Of a DNA stretch of 64,000 bases, positions 8,486 through 18,700 are shown in pieces (position 1 is the first letter of the stretch; the number at the start of each line of letters is the position of its first letter). This DNA comes from Indioceanicola profundi. GTDB lineage: Bacteria; Pseudomonadota; Alphaproteobacteria; Azospirillales; Azospirillaceae. Both the position numbers and the translations under genes were made by a program. Under the pieces are notes generated by a model. That model ran no database searches. It was not told where the DNA came from and saw nothing but the letters and a program-made list of their open reading frames with translations. The stretch spans positions 651,501 through 715,500 of the forward strand of contig NZ_CP030127.1 in the NCBI RefSeq assembly GCF_003568845.1, written 5' to 3'.

Positions 8486-10660
8486 ATGCGCGACATGTCC
8501 CAGCCCCAGATCATGCGGAAGGCCCGGATTTCGGAAGGGTTGCCCTATCCGCTTGGAGCCACCTGGGATGGGCTCGGCGTGAATTTCGCCCTCTTCTCCG
8601 CCCATGCGACCAAGGTGGAACTTTGCATCTTCGATGCCATGGGAAAGCGGGAACTGGAGCGCATTCCACTGCCCGAATACACGGATGAAGTCTGGCATGG
8701 TTATCTGCCCGATGCACGGCCCGGGCTGGCCTACGGCTATCGGGTGCATGGGCCGTTCGAACCGCTGGCCGGCCATCGCTTCAACCCGGCAAAACTGCTG
8801 CTGGATCCCTATGCCAAGGCGCATGTCGGCAATCTACGCTGGTCCGATGCGCTGTTCAGCTACAGGATGGGGGCGGCCCGGCAGGACCTCACACTGGACC
8901 GGCGCGACAGTGCGCCGGCAATGCCGAAGTGCCGTGTGGTCGACCCGGCCTTCACCTGGGGCCATGATCGGCCTCCACGCGTTCCCTGGGACCGGACCAT
9001 CTTCTACGAAACCCACGTACGTGGCCACACCATGCGCCACCCTGCCGTCCCGCCGCACCTGCGCGGCACCTTCGCCGGGATGAGCAGCAAGGAGGTGGTG
9101 GACTACATCAAGAGCCTGGGCGTCACGTCGGTGGAGTTGCTGCCCATCCACGCCTTCATCGATGACCGGTACTTGGTCGAGAAGGGGCTGAGAAATTACT
9201 GGGGCTACAACACCATCGGCTTTTTCGCGCCCGACCCGATCTATGCCGCAAATGACGCGACCCGCGAGTTCAAGGAGATGGTGACCCATCTTCATGACGC
9301 CGGGATCGAGGTCATCCTGGACGTGGTCTACAACCATACGGCCGAGGGAAACGAGCTGGGCCCGACCCTGTCCTTCAAGGGCATCGACAATGCCAGCTAC
9401 TACCGGCTGCTGCCGGATCAGAAACGCTACTACATCAACGATACCGGCACCGGGAACACGTTGAACCTCAGCCATCCGCGCGTGCTGCAGATGGTCACCG
9501 ACAGCCTGCGGTACTGGGTGGAGGAAATGCATGTCGATGGCTTCCGCTTCGACCTCGCCACCATCCTGGGACGGGAGCCCTATGGCTTCGACGAGGGCGG
9601 CGGCTTCCTGGATTCCTGCCGCCAGGACCCGGTTCTTTCCGGAGTCAAGCTGATCGCGGAGCCCTGGGACATAGGGCCCGGCGGCTATCAGGTCGGCGGG
9701 TTTCCTCCAGGCTGGGCGGAATGGAACGACAAGTTCCGCGATACGGTGCGGGGCTATTGGAAGGGCGACGCCGGGAAATTGCCCGATCTTGCGGCGCGGT
9801 TGACAGCATCCGGCGATTTCTTCAACAAACGCGGCCGGCGGCCATGGTCGAGCGTGAATTTCGTCACGGCCCATGATGGCTTCACCCTGCACGACCTCGT
9901 CTCCTACAACGACAAGCATAACGAGGCGAACGGGGAGGGGAACCGCGACGGGCACAGCCATAACCTGTCCTGGAACCATGGGGTGGAGGGACCGACGGAC
10001 GATCCGGAGGTCGTCGAGCTGCGCGAACGCCAGAAGCGTAACCTCCTGGCGACGTTGCTCTTCTCCCAGGGTACACCGATGCTGCTGGCCGGGGACGAGT
10101 TCGGCCGCACCCAACACGGCAACAACAACGCCTATTGTCAGGACAATGAGATCGGATGGCTGGACTGGGAGGGAATCGACAAGCGCGGGCACGACCTGAA
10201 CCGTTTCGTGCGCCACCTCATCGCGCTGCGGCAGTCCAATCCCCTGCTGCGCCGGGCGCGTTTCTTCAGCGGTCTGGTCGATGAGGCGCTCGGGGTCAAG
10301 GACGTGACCTGGCTCACCCCTGCCGGCGTCGAGAAAACCCCCGAGCAGTGGCAGGACCCGAATGCGCGCTGCCTCGGCATGATCCTGGACGGACGCGCCC
10401 GTCCAACGGCCTTGCCGAAGCCGGGAACGGATCGCACCCTGCTACTGGTCGTGAATTCCTATCACGACATCGTTCCTTTCACTCTGCCAGAGGTACCGGG
10501 GGGCGGTGCTTGGGAACTTGTCGTGGACACGTCCACGCCGGATCTCCACCTGTCCGGCGGCAGCCGCGCTCCAGATGCCATCGAGCCGGGGGAGGCCTGG
10601 GATGTGCCTGGACGCACGCTCCTGCTTTTTGAACTCGCCGGAAACGGAACGTCTATCTGA
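8486..10660 (+). CDS. glgX: Glycogen debranching enzyme (isoamylase type)
   Basis: GlgX removes alpha-1,6 branches from glycogen limit dextrins in the cytosol. The 724-residue protein has an N-terminal CBM48-like domain (LGATWDGLGVNFALFSAHA) and then a GH13 barrel. The barrel has DVVYNHT (conserved region I), DGFRFDLA with the nucleophile Asp, KLIAEPWD with the acid/base Glu, and NFVTAHDGFTLHDLVSY with the transition-state Asp. The length is as expected for bacterial GlgX/TreX. Translation could also start at ATG 8495; 8486 is chosen as the first ATG. No other glycogen gene is adjacent, so it stands alone here. Confidence 0.93.
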   Translation: MRDMSQPQIMRKARISEGLPYPLGATWDGLGVNFALFSAHATKVELCIFDAMGKRELERIPLPEYTDEVWHGYLPDARPGLAYGYRVHGPFEPLAGHRFNPAKLLLDPYAKAHVGNLRWSDALFSYRMGAARQDLTLDRRDSAPAMPKCRVVDPAFTWGHDRPPRVPWDRTIFYETHVRGHTMRHPAVPPHLRGTFAGMSSKEVVDYIKSLGVTSVELLPIHAFIDDRYLVEKGLRNYWGYNTIGFFAPDPIYAANDATREFKEMVTHLHDAGIEVILDVVYNHTAEGNELGPTLSFKGIDNASYYRLLPDQKRYYINDTGTGNTLNLSHPRVLQMVTDSLRYWVEEMHVDGFRFDLATILGREPYGFDEGGGFLDSCRQDPVLSGVKLIAEPWDIGPGGYQVGGFPPGWAEWNDKFRDTVRGYWKGDAGKLPDLAARLTASGDFFNKRGRRPWSSVNFVTAHDGFTLHDLVSYNDKHNEANGEGNRDGHSHNLSWNHGVEGPTDDPEVVELRERQKRNLLATLLFSQGTPMLLAGDEFGRTQHGNNNAYCQDNEIGWLDWEGIDKRGHDLNRFVRHLIALRQSNPLLRRARFFSGLVDEALGVKDVTWLTPAGVEKTPEQWQDPNARCLGMILDGRARPTALPKPGTDRTLLLVVNSYHDIVPFTLPEVPGGGAWELVVDTSTPDLHLSGGSRAPDAIEPGEAWDVPGRTLLLFELAGNGTSI

Positions 10661-10784
10661 AGAGGAGCCGACCTGCCGCGCGGGTTAATCCAACTGGGTC
10701 AAGAGGATGTTCAGCTTCGGTTAACCGGCGGAATGCATATGTACAGGCTATAAAGCGGCATAGCGCCGCGCCCGGGGAGCCGAC

Positions 10785-11000
10785 ATGAGCCGTAGACCTA
10801 AGCCCTTCAAGGGAGATCTCCAGGACGCCGCCTTCGTTCAGGCCCGGCTGCTGGATCAGTTCATCGCTCTGGTGCGCGAGACGCAGGATACAGAGAGCGG
10901 GTTCACCCGCGATAGCTTGGCAGAACTGCTGGATAGCCTCCGGGACCAGCGTAAGGAGGTCGGCGTCGCTGTCCGGCCGCGCGTCGTTCTCCCAACCTGA
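10785..11000 (+). CDS. Small charged hypothetical protein
   Basis: A 71-residue protein with no function recognised. It has a basic N-terminus (MSRRPKPFKGDLQD) followed by a stretch predicted to be helical, with regularly spaced leucines (ARLLDQFIALVRE and LAELLDSLRDQRKEV). There is no signal peptide or membrane segment. ATG 10785 follows a GGGGAG ribosome site, which supports real translation. Two hairpins lie downstream (11038-11072 and a terminator at 11116-11151), consistent with a short independent transcript. Confidence 0.5.
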   Translation: MSRRPKPFKGDLQDAAFVQARLLDQFIALVRETQDTESGFTRDSLAELLDSLRDQRKEVGVAVRPRVVLPT

Positions 11001-11037
11001 ATCGCGTTATCTAAAGAGGTAGCACGAACACGGCCAT

Positions 11038-11072
11038 GTTCCCCCCGGAAGAGCCATGCCTCCGGGAGGAAC
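11038..11072. other. Hairpin of unknown role, 12-bp stem
   Basis: An inverted repeat with arms at 11038-11049 and 11061-11072, 11 of 12 positions paired, and an 11-base loop. No T-tract follows. It lies 38 bases after the small gene ending at 11000 and 44 bases before an intrinsic terminator, so it may protect or process the 3' end of that transcript. Confidence 0.45.
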
Positions 11073-11115
11073 AAACCGGCTTCATCTGCTATATTATTGG
11101 TTCGCGCTAGTACTG

Positions 11116-11151
11116 GACGCCGGACGGGTCTGCCCGCTGGCGTCTTTTTTT
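11116..11151 (+). terminator. Rho-independent terminator
   Basis: A GACGCC/GGCGTC stem (11116-11121 with 11139-11144), with an additional ACGGG/CCCG(C) inner pairing, is followed directly by seven T residues. It faces the plus strand and is the likely end of the transcript of the small gene 10785-11000. The rest of the 371-base gap before the next gene shows nothing else. Confidence 0.75.
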
Positions 11152-11371
11152 GCCATCAGCATTCGTGAATATACTGAATTCTGCATCTTCGAAATCGGAT
11201 GCGTCAACAGCCCAAGACGGCATAACTCCGTTCGGAAGCGTTCCTATCCATTCGTCGCGCATCCGCTGCCATAGGACAAGGGGCCACGCCCGTCTAATTG
11301 CGCGTCCAAGCCTGGACATGGCTTGCAGGGGCGCTATTCTGGCGCCCGTTCCCGCTTCAGGATCGCAGAAC

Positions 11372-11794
11372 ATGCAAGATCGTCCACGTTTCCATCTGGC
11401 ATTCCCCGTCAACGACCTGGAGGCGGCGCGCGCCTTCTACGGTGAGCTGCTGGGCTGTCCCGAGGGCCGGAGCGCTCCGGAATGGGTCGACTTCGACCTG
11501 CATGGCCATCAGATCGTCGCCCATCTGGCACCTGAGGAGGTCGGTCACCATAACACCAGCCCGGTGGACGGGCATGACGTGCCGGTACGTCACTTCGGGC
11601 TCATCCTGGACTGGGATGCATGGCATTCTCTGGCGGAGCGGCTGCGCAACGCCGGCACGAAGTTCGTGATTGAGCCCGGCATCCGCTTCAAGGGTCAGGT
11701 CGGGGAACAGGCGACCATGTTCCTCCTGGACCCCAGCGGCAATGCGCTGGAGTTCAAGGCATTCCGCGACGAATCCATGATCTTCGCGAAGTAA
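11372..11794 (+). CDS. VOC (glyoxalase/bleomycin-resistance) family protein
   Basis: A 140-residue protein with the two beta-alpha-beta-beta-beta modules of the vicinal oxygen chelate superfamily. [23 protein letters not shown] opens the first module; [13 protein letters not shown] and the closing [15 protein letters not shown] mark the second. Candidate metal ligands are the early His (FHLAF), the His in VRHFG and the Glu in NALEFK. The substrate cannot be read from the sequence; members include glyoxalases, dioxygenases and drug-binding proteins. The ATG at 11372 starts the protein just before the first strand; only a weak AGGA precedes it. Confidence 0.85.
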   Translation: MQDRPRFHLAFPVNDLEAARAFYGELLGCPEGRSAPEWVDFDLHGHQIVAHLAPEEVGHHNTSPVDGHDVPVRHFGLILDWDAWHSLAERLRNAGTKFVIEPGIRFKGQVGEQATMFLLDPSGNALEFKAFRDESMIFAK

Positions 11795-11819
11795 ACGGAC
11801 GCAGGAGGACGGGGAAGGC

Positions 11820-12263
11820 TCACAACTCCTCGTCCTCCTCATCTCCGTACGGGAATGCCACATCTCCTCTGTCCGACCGGAAGCGCCAGGTCCGCTGGTC
11901 CGGAGGAACAAGTTTCCCGGCCGCAAGCCGGTCCAGGATGACGGCCGCCAGATCGGCCCTTAGCCTTTCCGCCCAGGGTAAAAGGACTTCGCCGGGCGCG
12001 GTCAGATAGGCAGGCGAGTAGACCGCCGCGGCGATTCCTTCGGCTTCCCGCAGGAGAAAGGCTGTCGCGATATCCGCGGCCTCTCCAGGTTCAAGCATTG
12101 GCTCGATGCCCGGTGCTGCGGCCGCCAGCACCGGGTACATGAGATGACCCCGATCCTCCATTTCCGCCCTACATTCAAGCTCGTGCGCAAGCCGGGCCAG
12201 GTAGGCCGCCTTGGATTTCGGCATGTCGCGAAGTACGGAGTCGAAAGTCTGGCGGTGGTTCAT
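11820..12263 (-). CDS. Hypothetical protein, helical with acidic tail
   Basis: A 147-residue protein not recognised as a family member. It begins MNHRQTFDSVLRDMPKSKAAYLARLAHELE, is mostly predicted helical, and ends in a very acidic tail (YGDEEDEEL). No signal peptide or membrane segment is seen. ATG 12263 is chosen over an upstream in-frame start because the added residues look non-coding. The gene converges with the VOC gene, 25 bases between stops, and the 371 bases upstream contain no other gene. Confidence 0.5.
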   Translation of the reverse strand: MNHRQTFDSVLRDMPKSKAAYLARLAHELECRAEMEDRGHLMYPVLAAAAPGIEPMLEPGEAADIATAFLLREAEGIAAAVYSPAYLTAPGEVLLPWAERLRADLAAVILDRLAAGKLVPPDQRTWRFRSDRGDVAFPYGDEEDEEL

Positions 12264-12634
12264 GACATGCGCTGCGATTGGTCTGGACTGTCGTATGCTT
12301 CCCAATCGCCATGTCCGGCGCAAGTCCGACGATATGTCCGAGGCGTAACGGTCCGGTGGTCCGGTCCCCAGTCAGGATGACAGGACGGTTGTTGTCGGGC
12401 GGGCAGGGGGCGTGCATAGGGTCTTTCCCTCAAGGGAGCCGCCCCATCAAGCCTGCACGGGAGTCCGGATTTCCAATATCCCTGCCGGCCAGTCACGGCG
12501 GCAGGGTCTTTCCTACGAGAATAGACGACGTGCCGCTCCTGTCAGGAGCGCCACCAACGGGTTCCAGGGGTGATGATGCAGGTCGTCATGGGCCGGATCA
12601 TGGCATCAGGGCCGCGGCGCTGCAAGGGACGCAT
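12264..12634. other. Intergenic region with a short perfect palindrome
   Basis: 371 bases without a gene, between a minus-strand hypothetical gene and the 3' end of the DUF2336 gene. An inverted repeat CGCTCCTG-T-CAGGAGCG lies at 12534-12550, and a CCTGCCG/CGGCAGG pair lies around 12480-12505. Neither has a T-tract. They may act as 3' hairpins for the minus-strand operon; nothing else is seen. Confidence 0.35.
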
Positions 12635-13807
12635 CTACCGCCGCACCGGCAGCAGCAGCGCCTCCGCATCGAGGCCGGGTTGGTCGCAGACCTGCATCAG
12701 CAGATCGTCCACTTCCCGTTCCGCCGCATCGCCGCACTCGCTGAACAGTCGGTCCAGGATATAGGTCTGATAATCCGCGCGATCACATGCGTCGGGGTAG
12801 CCGCTGGCGGCTGCCGCCTGAATCGCGACCCGGAAGGGTCGCGCCAACACCCAGGGCAGGTCGGCGGCATCGAACAGGCACCGAAGCCCGAGCGGACCGA
12901 CATCCCAAGCCAGCAGACGGGCCGCTTCCGGCGTGATTCCGGCTCGCGCGGCGATGCCGGCCTCGAACAGCGCATGGTCCCCTGCACAAAGCGCCCGGAA
13001 CAGCAGTTGCGGCGTCAGCCGGCCGGACTCGTTGAGATGCCGGGCCACCATTTCCGCATCTTCGGCCCGCAGCAGCAGCGGCTGGAGCAGACGCAACGTA
13101 GCCGCCTCCCTTCCCCTCGCCGCAAGCCTCTCCGCCAGTTTCGGTTCCAGCCTGTAGCGGGCAACCAGCATCTGGCGGATATTGGCCGTCACGAAGGCGA
13201 TCAACCGCTCCACCAGGGAGACGGTCAACTCCGGCCGGGCCGCCACGCTGTCTGCAACGGTGCGCAACTGCCCGAAGCGCTCAATCGCCCGGCCCAACGC
13301 CGCCTCCGCCACATGGGCCCCCCGGTTGCGCAGGAGATGCACCACCGTGACCAGGTTCCCCGTCTCCACCAGGGCCGCCGAAACCCTGCTGGAGACTTGG
13401 CGACGGCCAGCGATCGCGAGTTGCTTCTGGGGGTCCCGCTCCGCGACGATTTCCAGCAGCAACTCGTCCGGCAGCAACTCCGCATGGCGCAGGATGGGAA
13501 AAGCCACGCTCGCGACATCGCGGGCCAGCCGCTCCGCCAAATCCGCGGTGAGAACAGAGCTGTTGTGGATCTGCCAGGCGACGGCGGCGCGCACCTCCGC
13601 CTCTGCGTCCGCGGCGAAGGCGGTCAGCACATGACGGGCCAGACGACCCTCCGCCTCGGTCAGGCTGCCGGCCTCCATATCGGAAACCAGACGCCCCATG
13701 GTTTCAATCCGTGCCGCCGTCCCGCTGTCGGCGAGCAGACGTTCCACATCGGCTTTGGACAGGCGCAAGCGCCGCGGCGGCATCGGATCAACCGGCGTTG
13801 CCATCAT
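12635..13807 (-). CDS. DUF2336 domain-containing protein
   Basis: A 390-residue, Leu/Ala/Arg-rich all-helical protein that fits the DUF2336 family of alphaproteobacteria. The early segment LSKADVERLLADSGTAARIETMGRLVSDMEAGSLTE is characteristic, followed by HEAT-like helical pairs (for example RLARHVLTAFAADAEAEVRAAVAWQI). No enzymatic motif or signal peptide is present. It is last in the minus-strand order galE - ldtR-like - DUF2336, its start overlapping the end of the MarR gene by about 20 bases, so the two are probably coupled. Function is unknown. Confidence 0.75.
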   Translation of the reverse strand: MMATPVDPMPPRRLRLSKADVERLLADSGTAARIETMGRLVSDMEAGSLTEAEGRLARHVLTAFAADAEAEVRAAVAWQIHNSSVLTADLAERLARDVASVAFPILRHAELLPDELLLEIVAERDPQKQLAIAGRRQVSSRVSAALVETGNLVTVVHLLRNRGAHVAEAALGRAIERFGQLRTVADSVAARPELTVSLVERLIAFVTANIRQMLVARYRLEPKLAERLAARGREAATLRLLQPLLLRAEDAEMVARHLNESGRLTPQLLFRALCAGDHALFEAGIAARAGITPEAARLLAWDVGPLGLRCLFDAADLPWVLARPFRVAIQAAAASGYPDACDRADYQTYILDRLFSECGDAAEREVDDLLMQVCDQPGLDAEALLLPVRR

Positions 13808-14306
13808 AGCGGATGATATCGCCCCAGAGACGTTCCAGCCGGCGGAGGGTGCGATATGTGGTTTCCAGGTCGGCGGCATCCGTCTCGTTCCGGACCAGCA
13901 GCTCGGACTGCCGTTCCTCCAATCGCCGGAGTTCGCCTGTCAGCCTGCGGCCTTTCTCCGATAGGCGGAGCCTCGCGGCCCGGCGGTCGCGCTGCGATGC
14001 GCTCCGGTCCACATAGCCCTGTTCGACCAGATGCTTCAGGTTGTAGGAAGCATTCGAGCCGAGATAATAGCCGCGTTCCATCAGGTCGCGCACGGACAGC
14101 TCGTCCCCGCCGATGTTCATCAACATGATCACCTGGACCGGGCTGATATCATCGACCCCGATCCGGCCAAGCTCCACCCGCACCACGTCATGCAGTCGAC
14201 GCTGCATGTGATCGATCACCCTTGCGATGTCATGATAGACGGAGACGGCTGCACCGGACTCGGCCTCGTTCTCCCGTTGCTCTCCCGTCTTGCGGGCCTG
14301 CATCAT
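13788..14306 (-). CDS. ldtR: MarR-family winged-helix regulator, LdtR-like
   Basis: A 172-residue winged-helix protein. The segments MQRRLHDVVRVELGRIG, DISPVQVIMLMNIG and RGYYLGSNASYNLKHLVEQGYV, and the wing RDRRAARLRLSEKG, closely follow the pattern I recall for LdtR. LdtR regulates L,D-transpeptidase and stress genes in Rhizobiales such as Liberibacter. It probably binds DNA as a dimer; the controlled genes are unknown here. It starts 14 bases after galE and overlaps the DUF2336 gene, so it lies mid-operon. A hydrophilic N-terminal extension of about 20 residues precedes the winged-helix fold. The LdtR assignment is from memory of conserved sequence. Confidence 0.75.
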   Translation of the reverse strand: MMQARKTGEQRENEAESGAAVSVYHDIARVIDHMQRRLHDVVRVELGRIGVDDISPVQVIMLMNIGGDELSVRDLMERGYYLGSNASYNLKHLVEQGYVDRSASQRDRRAARLRLSEKGRRLTGELRRLEERQSELLVRNETDAADLETTYRTLRRLERLWGDIIRYDGNAG

Positions 14307-14320
14307 GTCTTATGTCCCAA

Positions 14321-15340
14321 TCACTCAGCTGCGGCCGCCACTTTGCCGCGGTAACCTTCCGGGTTGGCCTGCCGCCAAGCCCAGGCAGTGGCAATGATAT
14401 TGTCCAGGTCGGGGAATTTCGGAGTCCAGCCCAGCTCCTTCCGGATCTGCTCGGAAGAAGCGACCAGCACCGCCGGATCGCCGGCACGCCGCGGTCCCAC
14501 CTTGACCGGAATGGGCCGGCCGGTCACCCGCTCCGCTGCCTCGATCACCTGCCGCACGCTATAGCCCTGACCGTTGCCCAGATTATAGCGGACGCTACGG
14601 GTCTCCAGCATCTCTAGCACCCGGATGTGTGCATCCGCGAGGTCCGAAACATGGACATAATCACGCACACAGGTTCCATCCGGCGTCGGATAGTCGTCGC
14701 CGTAAATCTCGATATGGCTTCGCCGCCCGGCGGCCGCATCCAGTACCAACGGGATCAGATGGGTCTCCGGCGTATGATCTTCGCCGATCCGGCCGTCGGG
14801 GTGGGCGCCGGCGGCGTTGAAATAGCGCAGGCAGGCGCTTTTTACGCCGGCGCAGCGGTCCGCCCAGACCAGCATGCGCTCCATCATGTATTTCGATTCG
14901 CCGTAGGGACTGCCCGGATCGATGGCCGTTTCCTCATCGATGGGCTGCCGCTCGGGCGTGCCGAACAGGTTTGCGGTGGAGGACACGACGACCTTGCGAA
15001 CGCCGGTCTTCGCAGCCGCCTCCACCAGATTGACCGCGCTCGCGACATTTTCGCGAAAGTACAGCCAGGGATCGGCCATGGATTCGCCGACGAGGGAACG
15101 GGCAGCGAAGTGCAGCACGGCGTCGAAACGACCCTTGGACATCACATCGGCAACCGCTTCGCGGTCCAGCAGGGTGCCCCGCACCAGCTCCGCCTCCGGC
15201 GGAACCGCCTGCGCATGGCCCTGCGACAGGTCGTCGAACACAACGACTCTGTATCCGCGCTCCAGCAGCGCGGCGACACAATGGCTGCCTACATATCCGG
15301 CGCCGCCAGTTACAAGGACGGTCTTCTCCGGCTCACTCAT
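14321..15340 (-). CDS. galE: UDP-glucose 4-epimerase
   Basis: A 339-residue extended SDR epimerase. The NAD-binding motif is TGGAGYVGSH at residues 11-20. The catalytic Ser/Thr region is SSTANLFG, and the Tyr-x3-Lys pair sits in SPYGESKYMME. RYFNAAGAHPDGRIGEDH and TCVRDYVHVSDLADAH are characteristic of GalE. It interconverts UDP-glucose and UDP-galactose in the cytosol and can feed the exopolysaccharide genes of this window, since succinoglycan-type units contain galactose. It is first in the galE - ldtR-like - DUF2336 operon. Confidence 0.93.
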   Translation of the reverse strand: MSEPEKTVLVTGGAGYVGSHCVAALLERGYRVVVFDDLSQGHAQAVPPEAELVRGTLLDREAVADVMSKGRFDAVLHFAARSLVGESMADPWLYFRENVASAVNLVEAAAKTGVRKVVVSSTANLFGTPERQPIDEETAIDPGSPYGESKYMMERMLVWADRCAGVKSACLRYFNAAGAHPDGRIGEDHTPETHLIPLVLDAAAGRRSHIEIYGDDYPTPDGTCVRDYVHVSDLADAHIRVLEMLETRSVRYNLGNGQGYSVRQVIEAAERVTGRPIPVKVGPRRAGDPAVLVASSEQIRKELGWTPKFPDLDNIIATAWAWRQANPEGYRGKVAAAAE

Positions 15341-15707
15341 CGCGAATGCCCCGTTTCATTTCTGGTTGTCGGCTTGCATTTCCCCGTAAACGCGGCAGCG
15401 CACTGATCGGAGACGGCTTCAATACCCCTAAGCTACCACGAACGATGAGGAAAAGGACTATCTTCCCCTACTTATCACAAATGGCTCTGCTTTCGTGGCG
15501 CTTTGTCGGATGATTCAGTTTAAAGATTTCCGAGTTCAACGCCGGACGACCGCAACTTCATGCCTGGATTGGAACATCCTATCCGCAGCCAAGTAGACGC
15601 AACCTGTCTTTACAGTTGAATGCCCTCTCGGAGGGCCTATGACGCCGGACGGCGTTTATATAGGACGGCATAGGCTCTGGCTGTTCTGGGAAAGCGAACC
15701 CATCCGT
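15341..15707. other. Intergenic region with two tandem hairpins
   Basis: 367 bases between the start of galE and the end of the RND permease gene, both on the minus strand. It should hold the galE promoter. Two hairpins lie at 15622-15636 (GCCCTC/GAGGGC) and 15642-15655 (ACGCC/GGCGT), 50-90 bases past the permease stop. They may form its 3' end, though neither is followed by a good T-tract on the minus strand. Confidence 0.45.
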
Positions 15708-18700
15708 TCATTCCGCGGCGGCACGGTGTCTGTCCTCGCTTCTTTGTCCGTCCAGCCGCATGGCATCCGGCCGTATCCGGAACCATGCGGCGTACATGGC
15801 GGGTAGGGAGAACAGCGTCAGGACCGTCGCCACAATCAATCCGCCCATGATGGCAATGGCCATCGGCCCCCAGAAGATGCTCCGGCTCAAGGGGATCATG
15901 GCCAGGACGGCGGCTGCGGCGGTCAGCAGAATAGGGCGCGCCCGGCGCACCGTGGCGTCCACAACCGCATCGAATCGCGCATGTCCCGCGGCGATATCCT
16001 GTTCGATCTGATCCACCAGAATGACGGAATTCCGCATGATCATGCCGAACAGCGCGATCACCCCAAGCTGGGCGACGAAGCCGAACGGCGTCTGGAAGGC
16101 CAACAAGGCCAGCACGACGCCGATCAGCCCTAGCGGCGCTGTCAGAAAGACCAGGACGACGCGCTGGAACGACTGGAGCTGCACCATCAGCACCACCAAC
16201 CAGACCACGATCATGGCCGGAACCACCTTCACGATGCTGCTCTGGCCCTTTAGGCTCTCCTCCACCGCGCCGCCGGTTTCAATGCGGAACCCGGACGGAA
16301 GCTGCGCCCGGACCGGAGCCAGCGCTTCCGCGATCTGGGCTGAGACCACGGGGGCCTGGATAACTCCCGCAGTGTCGGCCCGCACTGTGAGGGTGGTTTC
16401 CCGGGAACGACGCCAGACGAGTCCGTCCTCGAGTTCATAGCCGATACGCGCGATCTGGCTCAGCGGCACGGCGCGACCGTTTCCAGTACGGACCTGGATA
16501 TCGGCAAGCCGCTCCAGCGCCGTCCGCTCGCCCTCGTCGGCGCGCAGCACCACATCGATCAGCTCCGTTCCTTCCCGATACTGCGTGGCGGTGAAGCCTG
16601 TCAGCACAGTGCTGGTGGCGAAGGCGAGATCCTGGGGCGTGATGCCGAGTTCCCGTATGCGGGCCTGATCCAGCTCCAGACGGATCGACTTTACCTTTTC
16701 CCACCAATCGAAATTGACGTCGCGCGTGTGGGGATTGGCCCGCATAACATCGCGCACCCGGGCCGCAACCCGGCGAACCTCCTCATGGTCATGCCCAATG
16801 ACGCGGAACTGCACCGGATAGCCAACCGGCGGTCCGTTCTCCAGTCGTGAAACGCGGGTGCGGATCTCAGGGAAGTGCTGATCCAGCCGACCCCGCAGGT
16901 CATGAAACAGGCTGACCGTATCCTCAAGCCTTCCCGTCAGCGCGACCACCTGCCCGAAGTTCGGGCGCCGCAACTCCTGATTCAGGGGAAGGTAGAAGCG
17001 CGGTCCGCCGCCGCCGACATAGCTGACGAATTCCGTAACACGCGGGTCGTCCTGCAGCAGCTTTTCCAGCCGTTCGATCTGGATCTTCGTGGCGGCATGG
17101 GTGCTGCCCTCGGGCAGTTCCAGATCCACCATGACCTCCAACCGGGCGGAGCCGGGGAAGAATTGCTGCTGGACGAACTGGAACGCCCAGAGGGACGCCG
17201 CGAAGGCCAGCAGCGTCAGCCCGATGACCGTCCAGCGCCGCCGCACGCTGAAGGCAACAGCGCCACGCAGCCGCCGGTAGATGGGCGTATCGTACAGATG
17301 CCCGTGGCCCTTTCCGTCGCTCTCCGGCTTCACGGCAGGCAGCAGTTTGAAGCCTAGGTAGGGCGTGAAGATCACCGCCACCACCCATGAAACCATCAGC
17401 GCTGTCGCGACCACCCAGAAAATGGAGCCGGTATATTCCCCCGCGGCGGATCGGGCGAAGGCCACCGGGATGAAGCCCGCTGCCGTGATCAGGGTTCCCG
17501 TCAGCATGGGAAAGGCGGTGGAGGTCCAGGCGAAGGCAGCGGCCTTGGCCCGTTCCCAGCCCTGTTCCAGCTTCACCATCATCATTTCCACCGCGATGAT
17601 GGCATCGTCGACCAGAAGTCCCAGGGCGATGATCAGGGCTCCGACGCTGATCTTGTGCAGGTCGATGCCTCCGGCCCACATCAACAGGAAGGTGATCGCC
17701 AGTACCAACGGCACGCTGAGCGCCACCACCACGCCGGTTCGCAGGCCGAGGCTGAGGAAAGTCACCAGCATGACGATGGCCAGCGCCTCCGCCAGCACAT
17801 GGATGAATTCGTCGATTGAGCTGTCGACCACGGTGGGCTGGTCGGAAACCAGGGATACTTCGATCCCGTGCGGAAGCTCCGCCTGGATGGCGGCCATCTC
17901 GCCCGCGATGTTCCGCCCAAGCGTCAGGATGTCGCCGCCCTTCACCATGGAAATGGCAAGGCCGGTGACCGGCGCCCCATTGTACCGCATGGTCAGGACA
18001 GGCGGGTCCTGTGCCCTGCGCTCCACCGTGGCGATGTCGCCCAGGCGAAGGATGCGCCCATTGGCCGCCACGGGCACCTCCCGGACCTGCTCTTCGGTCG
18101 CGAGTGCCCCGGTGATGCGGAGTTGGATGCGCTCGGCGCCCGTTTCCAGTACGCCGGCTGTACTCAACGCATTCTGCTTCTGCAGACTCTCCATGAGTGC
18201 GGCTGGCGGAATGCCCAGCTCGGCCAGCCGGCGGCTGTCGAATTCCACATAGATTTTTTCCGGCTGGCTGCCGACCAGTTCGATCTTGCTGACATCCGGA
18301 ACTTGCAGCAGCCGCTGGCGCACCGACAGCAGCACGGTCTTCAGCTCCGTATCGCTGAACCCGTCCGCCTGGAAGGCATAGATGATGCCGAAGCTGTCGC
18401 CGAACTCGTCGTTGAACTGCGGTCCGATCACGCCTGCCGGAAGAGTAGGGCGGATATCCCCAACGCGCTTCCGGACCTGATACCAGCTTTCCGGCACCAG
18501 ATGGGAACGGGTATAGTCATGTAGGTAGACGAAGACCACCGTCTCGCCCGGTCGGGAATAGCTCCTGGTATGGTAGAAATAGGGAACCTCCTGCACTGCC
18601 CGCTCGATGGGGTCGCTTACCAGCTCCTCCATCTCCTTAACGGTGGCCCCCGGCCATTGGGCCGAGACCACCATCAGGCGCAAGGTGAAGGGCGGGTCTT

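Noticed and set aside
16875-17357. Plus-strand frames over the RND permease
   Set aside because: They are shadows of the permease gene, whose motifs and adaptor coupling are clear.
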